Origin: Adiantum capillus-veneris
Taxonomy: Eukaryota > Streptophyta > Polypodiopsida > Polypodiales > Pteridaceae
Assembly: GCA_014529385.2 (NCBI GenBank)
Contig: CM043970.1
Span: 49,901,898-49,965,897, forward strand
Direction: 5' to 3'
Length of the DNA: 64,000 nucleotides
Part shown: positions 1 to 10,824 of the stretch, piece by piece
Layout of the letters: each line of letters begins with the position of its first letter
How positions within the stretch are numbered: position 1 is the first letter of the stretch
Program-made: the position numbers and the translations under genes
The notes under the pieces: model-generated
What the model saw: the letters and a program-made list of their open reading frames with translations, nothing else
Told to the model about the DNA's origin: nothing
The model's database searches: none

Positions 1-1330
1 TCATCTCATCTTCTCTGGGTATAATGATTACCATGTAGTAGGGTGGCACATCATAGCCATCCTTATCGCAAAATTTTATTGTTGGACTATCTGTAATGGT
101 ACAGACATCCACTGTTGCTAGTATGTGTTCCCATTCTAGAGGTTCTAAGACATCTTCAGGGAAAGGTTCTGGAATATACTCCTTGTCCTCAATCGCTCTT
201 TCTAAGACGCATTCCTCTCTTCTTAAGCTTCCACAATGTGAAGATCCGCACATCCATCGCTATTTTTGTTGCCCTAACCATGCTGGGAGTTCGATCCTGC
301 TATTGTAGCTAAATCAAACTCTTCCACAGGTGTTTGGTTCACATCTTTGTAACTATGGTCATTCAGGTGTATTTTAGTTGTTGTCTCGCCATGTCTGAGG
401 TATATGTGGTCATAACTCCAATCTTGGACCATCTTTAATTGTCGCATGAATGGTATTCCCAAGATGATCTCATAATTGTTCTTTTTGTCGAAATCGACTA
501 TTGCAAATGTATGCTCATACTCGATCCCGCACGAAGTGACAATCACTTTTTCTAAGAGTCCTAGAGGCTTCTCCATGAACCCATCTGCCAATTGCAATTT
601 CATTCTGGTAGCTTTTAAAGCTGGTTTTTCCCATTTTTTCTAGATTTCCTTGGTGGCGATAGCAACTCCCGCTCCACTGTCAAGAATAGCTTTGGAAACT
701 CCTCCTTGGAATTCTACTGGTAGCGTGGTGTTTCCATCTTCTCCCTCGCAATACTCTCCAACCTTGTTTAATGGTACTGGCCTAGTGTTTAGTTGAGGCC
801 TGTCCAACTCTTTGATCCCTTCCTGTAGCCTCAAGGTGGGGTCTTTCACTCCAAAGTTTTCTAGGCATTTACCTATTGTGGTCCACATGTTTGGTTGTAA
901 CCTTAGGAGTTCGGCTAATGTAATTGTGCATGCCACCGGGGTGGACAACAACTCAATCAATCCTTGTGAATCCATCACTTTGTTAGAAGAATGTCTTTGA
1001 GATGGGATTTCTCTCACTTCAGACTTGGCTTCATACTCTCTTTGGTAAAAGGGTAAAGTTTTCAGTGAGTCTGGTTGGTTGTGCCCCAAACTAATTGGTC
1101 CCTGGTCTCCCCCTTGTGAATGTATCTCGAAGTTCAATTGTGACCTTGCCTCAAATTCTTCAATAGGAGGTAAGATCACATCTTCTCTTTTCTCGTGCTA
1201 TTCATGTGGTTACTCATCCTATTAGCCTCGTTGGCCTCACGAATTTGCTTCCACAGATCGTCTAGACCGTTACAGTCCGTACCCATTTCTGTCAATGTTT
1301 TAGGCTGGAACTCGTCACTTGCCTCATCTG
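1..1330 (-). pseudogene. E3 aspartic protease and protease-RT linker, decayed
   Basis: This is the retropepsin region of E3, which would cut the Gag-Pol polyprotein. The active-site motif ILDSGAGVAIAT lies at about 690-655, and the C-terminal ILGIPFMRQL motif, equivalent to the usual ILGRPxL, is near 465-430. The frame from 1179 to 274 is continuous except for a TAG at 640-642; the surrounding residues suggest it was a Trp codon (TGG). Upstream, a frameshift near 1200-1330 separates it from gag. Below 274 the coding continues in another frame and stays open to base 1 as an acidic linker, including the motif DGYDVPPYYMV. RT would follow outside the window. The call is firm at family level; the gene is inactive as it stands. 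Confidence 0.8.
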
Positions 1331-1479
1331 TTGTATTTGGCACTATGATAGGTTCTCCTCTAGACTCATAGGCATTAGTGAGTCCTCCTTTGTTTCTACT
1401 TGTTCCTCTAAAGTTGGTTGGATAGGGGTTGGAGCTGGTGCTTCATGCCAATTTGCAAGTTTACCTAGCGGGTCTTCCA

Positions 1480-4400
1480 TCAATGATTGAGCTGTTTGAT
1501 CATCTTTTTACACATTTCCAACCTTTGTTTTTCTATTTCCGCATATGGATAAGTCATCCACCTTTGATCCTGGGTTTGGTTCTTTTTTAATCTGGCTTCA
1601 TAGGATTTTAGAAGCGCATCCAACTGCTCATTTACCTTGTCTGCCAGTACAGATCCTCCTGATCCTGCACTTTTGGGCTCTGCTATTTCCTTGGGTGCTA
1701 TGGTTGTTGTGGTGTGTGAACTTAAGCTAGCTAGATCCTCTAACCGCTCTAATCTATCCTTTGTATGTTTTAACTCCTCGGATAGAGCAGTTTGCTCTCG
1801 TTCTTTCCTGGCTTTCATATGCGCCTTTCTAGCTTTCCAAGTGCTTCTCTGATTTTTCGTTTCTGAACTTTGGGCATCGGTTTTTGGCTCTTCCATTATG
1901 GGTTCGTTCGTCATTCTTTGAGCTTGGGCTCGTGTCACCGCCTGAATAGGTATGATTGTTTCATTTTTTGACCCTCCACTGGAAGGTACTGTTTCTAGCA
2001 TGTTCAAGGTGGTTTTTGCTCCTTTGCTCGGGTTTTTAGGGCAATAGGGAATCAAATGAGTAACTCCACACTCGGTGCAATATGCGTTGACTCTAATGAT
2101 TTCATCATGAGGACAGTCTCTTAGCCAATGGTCTCCACCACACTTGTAGCAGGGTCCCTTGGGTTGTTGAGGTGCTCCTTGAGCTCCCCTTTGTTGGTAT
2201 GCATGTCTCTGTCCGCCCATGCCTCCGTTGGCTATGAACAACAATGTTCGTTCATCTAAGCTATATCTCCATTCTCCTGCTGCATGTGCAGCTGTTGGTG
2301 GTCCTGTACCTCCTATCATGCTCCATGCTTCTGGTGTCGAGGGTTCTTTCGGTGGATAATAGGCAGAGTTTGCCGTATATCCGTTGGGATCTTCATAATA
2401 TGCATGCATAGGCATCAAAGCCTTTTCCTCTGATTCGGTTATGGTTAGTGTGTATCTTATACCGACTGGTCATAATCCTAGTAGGGGTGGTTGTTTCCCC
2501 AAAACCGGTGTTGTGTTCTTTCTACACCTACAGGTCCAGATAGGTTGCCTACTTGATACCTAGGCATCGGTGGAACTTGAGGAGTAGCTACCTGAGCTTG
2601 GGGAGTGTAGGGTCTCTCTCTCACATATCCTTTGTTATAATAACATTCCTCTGTCCCATGGTTCATCCATTTTTGTTCAATAGCACACCACTTGGACTGT
2701 TTAGCCTGGGGTTTGGCGTACAAGTTAATCTTTTTTAGCACTTCATCTACAAGCAGCTCTTGGTTTACAGCTATTTCTCCTTTTGGTGCTGACTTAGAAG
2801 ACTTGCTTCCACTTTGTTGTGAAGATGAATCGTCGTCAAGGTCCTTGAAATCCACCTCTTTGTAGTCCGCACAATTGTCCACAAGGTAAAGAGCCTCCTT
2901 GGTCAATTCATTCAACGTCGTGCTCCTCTTCATATGTAAGTCTTTCTGGAGATTCGCATTCCTTAGTCCTTGGATGAATATAAGCATAAGTCTGGACTGA
3001 GTTGGCAGTTCTTTCACAGGACAGAACTTAACATATCTTTTTAGTCTTAGGGCTGCCTTTCATACAGATTTCCCATCTTTCTGTTTGAATTTATGGATTT
3101 GTGAGACGGTATTATGAGCTATCCCCCTTTGTGAGAATTCCTCGATAAACTCGTCAAACACTTCCTCCATAGACTCAAAGTCTCTACACTCTACGGAGTC
3201 AAACCAAGTGGCAGCGTCATCCTCTAGGGTTAGTCCAAACCCTGCAAATTGGGTAGGGAAGTCTAACACCTCTTCAGCTCTAATTACACGCACAAAGGCT
3301 GCTACATGATCTCTTGGGTCTCTGTTTCCTGTGTATTTCTTGTTTACCCATTTTTGCACTTGAGAAGGTCTAATTCTACGATGGTCTACAAACATCATCA
3401 TTGGATCTCCACGTCCTAATCGATATACCTTCTCAGGTCTTCTGTAGTAGGCTGGTTCCTCTCCCAGTGGTGCCCCTAAGCCATAATTTCTAACAGTTCT
3501 CGCCAGAGATGGTTCATCTCTTCGAACTCGTTCTATGGGTGGTCCTCCAGGCTCTGTTGACCCTTGAGTCTTTGGCTTACTCTCTCCTTAATACCTTGAA
3601 TAGAGTGGTGGTTCTTGAAAATCCCTTAGCCCTCGCGCGGCTTGATAACCATCTCGATTTCGGTCTTGCTCCATTGTTGTCGGCTGTCGAAGCCATGCCT
3701 GCAATGATGGCTGGTTTGTTGGTTGGTTTTGGTTGTTGAATGCCTGCGGTCGGGTGGAATGTGAGGTAGTGTCATACTCTTCAGAAAAGGGATTTGTCGA
3801 CTTGCTTGGGGTGTAGGTGGCTCTTGGCACTTCCTCAGGGGCATATGCTGATGCTCCTGGACCTGTTGCCTTTTCTACCTCCTCTAGGAGAATACGTTGG
3901 TATTCTCGCCCGTATCTATCAAAAAATACTATACCCTTCCCTATAGCAGTTTCATAAGAGAATAAGTAAAGAACCTTGTCTTTGCTTAATTCGTTTAAGT
4001 ATGGTTCTTTGCTGCGAAAGTAAGCAACTATACCCTCACTCTCATGCTTGTAGATTCCCACGTTCTCATTATAAGTTGGAACTCTGGTTGTTTTCTTATC
4101 ATACATAAAAATAGCTCTGGGCCGATCAATGTTTGGTGGCGGTTCTTGAGCGTCTGAAACCATTTTCCCTTTCGCCACGTTATCTCCATATCTGTTGTAA
4201 TCTTCAGGATTACTGACTATCAGATAGTGGTTCCCCTTTTCGTCTCGGAATCTATCTCCATCATCATAGACTTGAATTATCTCCAATCTCTGAGCCGGCC
4301 TCTCTTCGATACAAATGCACTTGCGTCCTCGATAGTGAATAGACTAGGGCTCCCCTCGAGTTTGTTCCCTCTAAGAAGATCACATTGAGCTTGGAATCAT

Positions 4401-4650
4401 TCAAAGGATTTAGGGAGGTGCTTCCTCCTGGCATTGGTCCGTCATAGGTGAAACCTCCTGGCTATTGACTACCCATCATGAAGAAAGATTTATCTGTTGA
4501 CGAAGTGTCAGTATCACTACCTTCCTCAATAATCGGTGCTAGTGGATCTAGCCTTGCCTGAGTTACACTCTCCTCGGTGGAAACTAAGCTACCTTGATCA
4601 CCTGCCACCTTCTGGTCTCTCAAAATGCATCTTCGTGATCTTAAATTCAT
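1480..4650 (-). pseudogene. E3 gag polyprotein, decayed
   Basis: This is the structural capsid/nucleocapsid gene of E3. I place the start at the ATG at 4650, because the N-terminus MNLRSRR resembles those of E2 (MYLRSGR) and E1 (MRTRSQG). The capsid-like region (3401-2900) has the usual Ty3 gag features: a DPRDHVAAFV motif, a conserved AATWFDS, then an FxEEFSQRG helix and a KFKQKDGKSV motif. The nucleocapsid has two short zinc knuckles of form CX2CX3HX4C (CYKCGGDHWLRDC and CTECGVTHLIPYC, at about 2150-2055) and a lysine/glutamate-rich coiled-coil-like tail. Breaks are in-frame stops near 4462 and at 3060-3062 (TGA), plus frameshifts near 4300-4460, 2420-2480 and 1480. No pol is fused to it in this window. 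Confidence 0.8.
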
Positions 4651-4857
4651 CAAACTTATCAATGCAATTTACCACAAATCCAACCACTCACTTGGCAAAG
4701 GATCAGTCTCCGCACAACTTCTTGCTTTGCTGGCTGAATATGTCTGTACACAAGTGTTTAATTTTGGAAATTGAATCAAAGCATTTATCTGCTAGAGGCT
4801 ATCTTAGTAATGATTGGTATAACTGGAGAGTTAATCTCAACCACTACTGTATTTTAT
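4651..4857 (-). other. E3 leader, left remnant
   Basis: This is noncoding sequence just upstream of the E3 gag start. It ends at the ACACT duplication made by E1 (4858-4862). The same leader resumes at 39761 on the other side of E1. I see no gene here. Confidence 0.55.
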
Positions 4858-4862
4858 ACACT
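4858..4862. repeat. E1 target-site duplication, left (ACACT)
   Basis: The five bases before E1's left LTR match those after its right LTR (39756-39760). This fixes the boundaries of E1 and shows that 4857 and 39761 were once adjacent. Confidence 0.85.
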
Positions 4863-5373
4863 TGTTACGGCATTAGTCGCACATGCAGTCCTGCGGTCCT
4901 ACGGAGGTCTGGACACTACGGATCAGGTCGTAGCGGCAGTTCTTCACAGGATATCATGGGACAGGAGTGTGTGCACCGTTCCTGATCTGCGCTGGAGCAA
5001 CGGTTGTATATGGAGGGGCATACCTGTCTTTTGATGTAACTTAACCTATCTCTATGATATTCATGGAATCTACTGTTGTAGCTCTGTGTCTGGATTATAC
5101 ATGAATGAAGCAAGAGGTGTTCTGGGCCTGTGTACTGTGTACTTCCTTCTCTTGTCATTCTATATGTTGATGTTCATATAATGTAGTTGCGGGTAATCAT
5201 CCCGTAATGCCTATTGCTCCTGTGTAGCTCTGTGTCTGGATTATACATGAATGAAGCAAGAGGTGTTCTGGGCCTGTGTACTGTGTACTTCCTTCTCTTG
5301 ATGTTCATATAATGTAGTTGCGGGTAATCATCCCGTAATGCCTATTGCTCCTGTGCGGGAAATAGCCATTACA
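4863..5373 (+). repeat. E1 left LTR (5' LTR) with internal tandem duplication
   Basis: It begins TGTTACGGC and ends CCATTACA, giving TG...CA ends. It matches 39356-39755 along its length. A 146-bp segment (5078-5223) is repeated in tandem at 5224-5355, the second copy lacking about 15 bp. The right LTR has one copy, which explains the length difference (511 against 400 bp). The sequence TATGGCGACCACGATGCG follows at 5374 and may be the PBS; I could not assign a tRNA. Confidence 0.85.
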
Positions 5374-5417
5374 TATGGCGACCACGATGCGTGATGGGCG
5401 GCTTGCGATGAATATGC

Positions 5418-7265
5418 ATGCGCACTAGGTCGCAGGGTCCGCTTGACCCTGTGGTTACAATTGTAGGAAGACGTTGGAGGAGAGGCGGTTCAGATGAATT
5501 TGTTTTTTCTTCACCACAGATTGAGGAATCTGTATCTCCATCACCAAGCCCAGTGCGTGGTAGGCGGTTGCGGCGAGCGAGACGTACTCCGCGTAGTCAG
5601 TCATGTCCTCCTGTCGTACGTTCACCCTCACCCACATAGGTTGCTCTACCACCGTCTCCGGTAAGCAGTCCGGGGGTTATCTCCGCCACTGTCTCCACCT
5701 CCTAGTGCTCGTTAGCTTTTTCCGGGAGGAGGAGGAACAGTTGGGCAAGGGGTGATGGCTCATCCTCAGATTAAGTATAGTCGGTTTCAAGGTCTTTTGA
5801 GTGAAGACCCTGATGCACATTTGTGCGAATTCAATAAAGCTTATGGATTGAATAATCCTGGGGTGGTGATTCCTCTCCATCAACAATCAGTGTTTGAATC
5901 TACACTCTCAGGGAAAGCTGCGAAATGGTTGTCCGAATACCCTGATGATCATTTCCAGACGTATGGTGATGGATCCATAGCGTTTCTATGAAGGTTTCGA
6001 ACGGAAAAGACAGTCCCTCAACATTTGGAGAAGCTTCGAACGCTCCGGCAGAAGTCATTGCCAGTGGAGGATTACGTTGCAAAATTTTGGATGCTTTTGC
6101 AGAGGGTACCTCAGGCACAAAGGCCGACAGCCAAAGTGCTGAATGATTATTTTTTGCGGGGGCTCAACAAGGATCTCAGAACGGCTATGGCAACAGTGGA
6201 TAAGGTAACTACTCGACTGGATAACATAATCGCTAGGGCTGTAGTAGCAGGAGAGGCTTTAGAGGATACGGAATCTCCAAAGAAGTCAAAGAAAAAAGAT
6301 AGGAAGAAATCTCATCGCAAGTCGCAAGACAGTGGCAGTGATAGTTCGGAGTCGGAATCCGCAGTATCAGATTCCTCGGACTCAGGCAACAACAATTCGG
6401 GGAAAGAATCAGAAGAGACACCGCGAAAAAAACCCCAGCATCACGAGAAAGGTGTTTCATCTGGATTGTCGGAATCGGCTGCGGTGGCTAAAAGTCTGAA
6501 GGAACTATGATGTACCCAATGTCGAAATCCGGGCCATGCTGCTCAGGAGTGCGCAATGAATCAAAAGTGGTGTGCGATTTGCACGACCAATAATCATAAT
6601 ACAGTGGAATGCATGTTATTTCAATGGCCGGGGTCGTCGGCGTCGAGGGGACTCTTCTACCTGGCAACAACCATAGATAGGGCAGGGACAAGAGCCTGGT
6701 GTGGCGATGGCTCATGCTCATACATTAGAGATTCCTGTGCAAGGTTAAGCAAGAGGACGGGGTCAAGGGGGAGGACGAGGTCGCGGAAGAGGTGGCCGAG
6801 ATCCTAATCGCCCCAAGACATGCCTTTTCTGTTTGGGTGATGGACACTGGCGATCTGAGTGTACTGAAGCTATGGAATACGATCAAAAAAAGCAGGAACG
6901 CGCTGCAGGGAAACAGCCTAGTGTGGCTATGGTTCAGATTGAAGGACTGGAGGAGTCTGATCCAGTGGTTTCATTAATCACGCAATCGGGTAAAAATGTG
7001 GTTCCAACTCCCGATGTGAAGATTCCGGATTGGACGGCTCAGGAAGAGGTGCGGAAAAAGACTGTGTCCTGGTTTCCACAATCCGCACCACCATTGAAGA
7101 CAACAGGACCATCGACTATGCCATCGACTGTGGGCCTGGAAATAAAGGAAGGAAAATTTGGAAACAAGAATGATATTAAAGAACGGGAGGATTGGAATTC
7201 AGTTTGGAAAGAGGTCCTCATGTCACCAATTCAAGTACCTCTAGGTTCATTTGCTGAAATTGGTC
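5418..7265 (+). pseudogene. E1 gag polyprotein, decayed
   Basis: The frame starts at an ATG (5418) with MRTRSQG, a start typical of plant Ty3 gag. The capsid region (5752-6290) contains SGKAAKWLSEYPDDHF, RFRTEKTVPQHLEKLRTLRQ and a QAQRPTAKV motif. A Ser/Lys/Asp-rich linker and three zinc knuckles follow: CTQCRNPGHAAQEC and CAICTTNNHNTVEC (6511-6615) and CLFCLGDGHWRSEC (about 6820-6865), all CX2CX4HX4C. A basic Arg/Gly-rich stretch precedes the third. Breaks are TAG 5637-5639, TGA 5989-5991 and TGA 6508-6510 in frame, and frameshifts near 5640-5750, 6610-6790 and 7260. The gene is inactive as read. Confidence 0.82.
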
Positions 7266-7721
7266 CCGAATTTTCATAATGCATTGCTGCGACAAACGAC
7301 CACTGAGTTAAGGGGAGTCTCCATTGGGAAAGTTGAAAGCGAGGAGGATGATTCAGCCCCGTTGCCGGTGAATAGGATCAAGGATACCCGCATTCCGGAG
7401 CTTTCAGTACGATACCATGGAACATACATTGACAAGGTACTATTGGATGGTGGAGCGGGAGTAAACATTATCATCCAAGCAGCTTGTGAGCGTTTTGGTC
7501 TCAGTGATTGGGAGCCTGCACCCTTTGTAGTCCGCATGGCAGATCAAAGAAGAGTGCAACCAGTGGGTTTACTTTGGGGCATTGTTTTGGATGTGGCGGG
7601 CTTATCCTTTGATGTTTCCTTAGTAGTCTTGAATATTGAAGATCATAATCAGGATCATCACATTATCTTGGGGAGACCCTGGTTACGACAAGCGAGGGTA
7701 AAGCATAATTGGGAAGCAAAT
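7266..7721 (+). pseudogene. E1 aspartic protease, cut by the giant transposon
   Basis: This is a retropepsin domain with active-site motif LLDGGAGVNII at about 7440-7475 (Asp-Gly-Gly in place of the classical Asp-Thr/Ser-Gly) and the flap/C-terminal motif IILGRPWLRQA at about 7660-7695. The frame is open up to codon AAT (7719-7721) and then enters the giant transposon. It resumes in the same frame with ATG at 37972. A frameshift near 7260 separates it from gag. The domain identity is firm. Confidence 0.82.
7718..7721. repeat. Giant transposon target-site duplication, left (AAAT)
   Basis: The four bases AAAT precede the left terminal inverted repeat and recur directly after the right one at 37968-37971. 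Keeping one copy restores uninterrupted codons across E1 (GCA AAT, then ATG CTT). Confidence 0.85.
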
Positions 7722-7752
7722 AACACCATTTTAGATAATTTGGGAAAATCCC
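7722..7752 (+). repeat. Left terminal inverted repeat of the giant transposon
   Basis: It reads AACACCATTTTAGAT and then a less conserved stretch ending in AAAATCCC. The reverse complement of the right end gives the same first 15 bases and the same AAAATCCC block, about 26 of 31 positions in all. Confidence 0.88.
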
Positions 7753-7764
7753 GTTTCCCAAATT
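7737..7764. repeat. Hairpin inside the left terminus
   Basis: The perfect 11-bp inverted repeat AATTTGGGAAA / TTTCCCAAATT is separated by 6 bases. It starts at the 3' edge of the conserved terminus and could be a structural or protein-binding element. The right terminus has similar TTCCCAAATT and AATGGGAA motifs near 37860-37902. Confidence 0.6.
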
Positions 7765-8232
7765 CTAAATGTGTATGCTAGGATTGTGTTATTTAATGAT
7801 TTTTAAGCTCTAGTTGCCTTTAATTTAGATAAATTATCATGATTGTATGAGTCTATTTTAATTTCTCTACTATAAAATTTAAGAATAAACCTCCAATATA
7901 GTTTTTGGAAAGAGGATTTGTATGACATCAGTGCTTTTCAAAATTCAACAAATGCTTCTAGAAGTAGCTTCTCAAAAAATGAGGTGTCAAAAAAACCAAT
8001 ATATTGATATGATTTTAAAGCAGCATATAGATTGATTACAGCAATTAAAAAAGATAATATGTAAAGGCAAATACTATTAAACACTCTTGTCATAATTTGG
8101 TGACCTTAATCCATGTATAACAAAATACTTGGTCATGGTTTTGTAGCATGCTATCAAGTTTTAAATACACGATACTTTAAACAACATTCAACTAATATTT
8201 CACACTTAAAAAGTCAAAACAATACTATATAG

Positions 8233-8871
8233 TATCCTATGGCTATAAGACCATGAGATGCCATCTATTGCACCTATGGCCTTAAGGCCATATGGTGCTG
8301 TTTGTAGACATGTCTATGAATTTAATATGTCTCTTTATGACCTCAAGGCCATAGGGTTAGGATTGTTAGGTGGTCCCAACGTATAAAGAGATCCAGTCCT
8401 TCAAAGCCATATGGGACTTTATTTATGTGCCACCCTATGTCCCTAAGGCTGTAGGTTGTCTTAGGGCCACAAGATGTTGTTTATGCCAATAAGAAACCCT
8501 TCTATGCTCTATGTTGGCACTCTATGTCCCAAGGCGCACAAGGTGTGCCTCGTATGCTAGTTAGAAACCCTTTATTCTATATGTTGTCACCATATGGCCT
8601 TAGACCATAGGGTGCCCTCTATGCTAGTAAGAACTCCTCTATACTCTGTGTTTGCACCCTATGGACCTAGGGCCACAAGGTACCCTCTATGCTAGTAAGA
8701 AATCCTCTACGCTCAATATTGAGACCATGTGGCCCCAAAGCCATAGGATATCCTCTATGGTAGTGAGAAAAACCCTCTATGATCTATGTTCACAAACAAT
8801 TAAAAAATCTAAACAATACTATAGAGTATCCTATGGCCCTAAGACCATAAGATGTCATCTATTGCACCTAT
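8233..8871. repeat. Palindromic satellite block S1
   Basis: About nine irregular units of roughly 65-75 bp. Each has a core related to CCTATGGCC...GGCCATAGG followed by a spacer like CCTCTATGCTAGTAAGAA. The core is an imperfect palindrome. This is the leftmost block of a satellite found only inside the giant transposon. Confidence 0.8.
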
Positions 8872-9100
8872 AATTCCATTTGGTATTTTATTTAACTATA
8901 CAAAGTTAGATGAGGCTCTTACTTAGATAAACTATCATAATTCTAACTTTCAAATTATTTCTTAACATAAAACTACAATATAAAAACTCCTAATATAAGT
9001 TTGTGCCAAAGAATCAATGTTAAGATGAAGATTTTGTACATCAAGTACATGCTTTAAAACTTCACTCAAAGGTTTTAGAGATGGTGTCTCAAAAAAAGGA

Positions 9101-9116
9101 GGTGTTTAAAAACACC
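9101..9116. promoter_or_regulatory. Subterminal palindrome GGTGTTTAAAAACACC
   Basis: This is a near-perfect palindrome whose right half, AACACCATTTGATG, copies the transposon's own terminus (AACACCATTTTAGATG). By analogy with other DNA transposons it is a candidate transposase-binding site; that role is inferred. Confidence 0.5.
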
Positions 9117-9280
9117 ATTTGATGTGAATAATACGAATTGTATACATTGATTATGTCAAAATAGTATAAAGTATAAACATAAAGATTACCACCAACTTGA
9201 CAGTTTCATAAAAATGATGGTCTTTATCGCATGTACAATAAAGTACTAACTAGAAAGAGTATGATATCTCCAAGATTGAG

Positions 9281-9297
9281 GGTGTTCAAAAAACACC
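9281..9297. promoter_or_regulatory. Subterminal palindrome GGTGTTCAAAAAACACC
   Basis: A second palindrome built from the terminal GGTGTT/AACACC motif, 180 bp inside the previous one. Candidate transposase-binding site. Confidence 0.45.
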
Positions 9298-9614
9298 GTT
9301 TTGTAACACTACCAAATGTCAAGAACATTCTGATTGTTTGGATCACTTAATAAAGACAATTAATAAGAAGAAAAAGTTAACAATACCATAGAAGCATCAA
9401 ACAATGAAACCAAAGAACTTGAATGAGAGAAGTCTCCTGACAATAGGATGCACTTCATTAAAAAAACAGTTTAAAGATGTTTCAAGATATCCCACAACAT
9501 TCCATCAAGTTTAAATTTTGAAAAGTACACATTGCCAAATACTTGGTAGATGGTATTTAGAATACTTAACTAGTACACTTAAAATGGCCTCCTTCTCTTG
9601 AGATTTTGAGTCCT

Positions 9615-10347
9615 TTAAGACATATAACATTGCATTACATAGTGAGTCTCAGGATCAGGATGGAACATTACAAAATTTCTTATGGTATATACTCTCTTGT
9701 CTTTAGCATACAACCATCCACATAACCATGGAACAATTTCATCTTTTAAAAAACTTTGAAGCAATTGAGTAGGTTGGTTCCAAAACTTTGGAAAAATCAT
9801 ATAAGTTCCTTGCATATTCCACATCACTCGATATGGATTATCATCAAATATTATAGTGTTGCCCCCATCTAAATAATCAAATAACTTCCATATGGTCGAA
9901 AGATTTTTGTGATAGGCTCTTTTGTAACCGATCATGAAAGTTGAATTTTGGCAGCACCGGTTATCCATATTCATCTTGAATTTGTGACTTTGTGTAGGAA
10001 AACAGGTCTTGATTATGTGTTGAGCTTTTTGTAAACGATGACAGCTCCAAATCCAAACCTCAAAGAACTCAAAGCAAAATCTTAAGAAATACTCTGCATC
10101 TGGACGCACCGCATACACCTCATTGTTATCTTCTACAATGCACATGTACTTGGTCCAAGTTGGCCTTGATTGAAGTTCAAATGTTGCAAGAAGCACACCC
10201 TCTAAATCCAAGATAAGCGTTCTTTTGTCCTGTTTGAAAGATGTTGGTAGATAATGAAACCATTGCTCTTGGTTTGAATGTGATATTTGATGTAATATGA
10301 AAGGGAGCTCCTCTATTTTGTGATAATCTAATAGCAAAACATTTTTC
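9615..10347 (-). CDS. FCP1/NIF-like (HAD) phosphatase-like protein, last exon
   Basis: This is a plant-type FCP1-homology domain; such proteins dephosphorylate RNA polymerase II tails or related targets, and many plant copies are diverged. A splice acceptor (T-rich tract, then CAG) places the exon start at about 10347, giving some 243 codons to a TAA at 9615-9617. The order of motifs fits the family: LILDLEGVLLATF (family DxDGTL; the first Asp is kept, the second is Glu), AVRPDAEYFLRFCFEFFEVWI, then YHKNLSTIW and IIFDDNPYR (the conserved DD). With the second Asp changed, activity is doubtful. The upstream exon is not identified: it may be the unit at 12206-10825 or be lost. The exon itself has no frameshift or stop, unlike most frames here. 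Confidence 0.65.
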
Positions 10348-10408
10348 TTAGAAGCTCTGAAATGATTAAAAAAGAAAAGTTAATATAGAGATCTTAAGTG
10401 TGTTGAAG

Positions 10409-10570
10409 ACCTTAGGGACATAGGGTGCTAATTTGTGGTTACACTTAGTAAGTCCTATGCAAGAACACATGCCAAACTATGACCCTATGGCCTTAGATTC
10501 ATAGGGTGTTAAGACCATAAAGTGAAATTCCCCCAAGGTTATAGAGCAAGATTTGACCTTATGAGCATGT
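10409..10570. repeat. Palindromic satellite block S2
   Basis: A short run of the same TATGGCC/GGCCATA-type units, between the two FCP1-like units, probably in an intron or intergenic gap. From 10571 to 10824 I see only AT-rich sequence. Confidence 0.6.
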
Positions 10571-10824
10571 ATATTGTCCTTGATGGCACAATGAACTCAA
10601 ATTTCAAAGCAAACAACATAAAAGCTTTTTAAAAAACGAGCATTTGGCACATGAAACTCAGAAGTTACTTATAGTATTGAAAGAAAATTTAAAAAACTAT
10701 TCATCATTTACATCTTCATATATCTTGAAACCCTAAGCACTCTAACAAAGTCTCTGAGTACATAAAGATCTTTGTAAATGACAAAATGTTACAAAACATT
10801 ACTCCATCATTTATTGATATAGGG

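Larger units (their letters stand above)
7823..9260. repeat. Diverged direct duplication of left subterminal DNA
   Basis: The AT-rich segment 7823-8232 is recognisable again at about 8915-9255; shared landmarks are TTAGATAAA-TATCAT, a GGTGTC/GGTGTT motif and CATGTAAC/CATGTACAA...AAATACT/AAGTACT. A satellite block lies between the copies, and the edge of that block is itself repeated (8203-8290 against 8798-8880). No gene is seen here. Confidence 0.55.

Noticed and set aside
5455-6118. Minus-strand frames opposite E1 gag
   Set aside because: They are shadows of the gag coding strand, which has the zinc-knuckle and capsid motifs.
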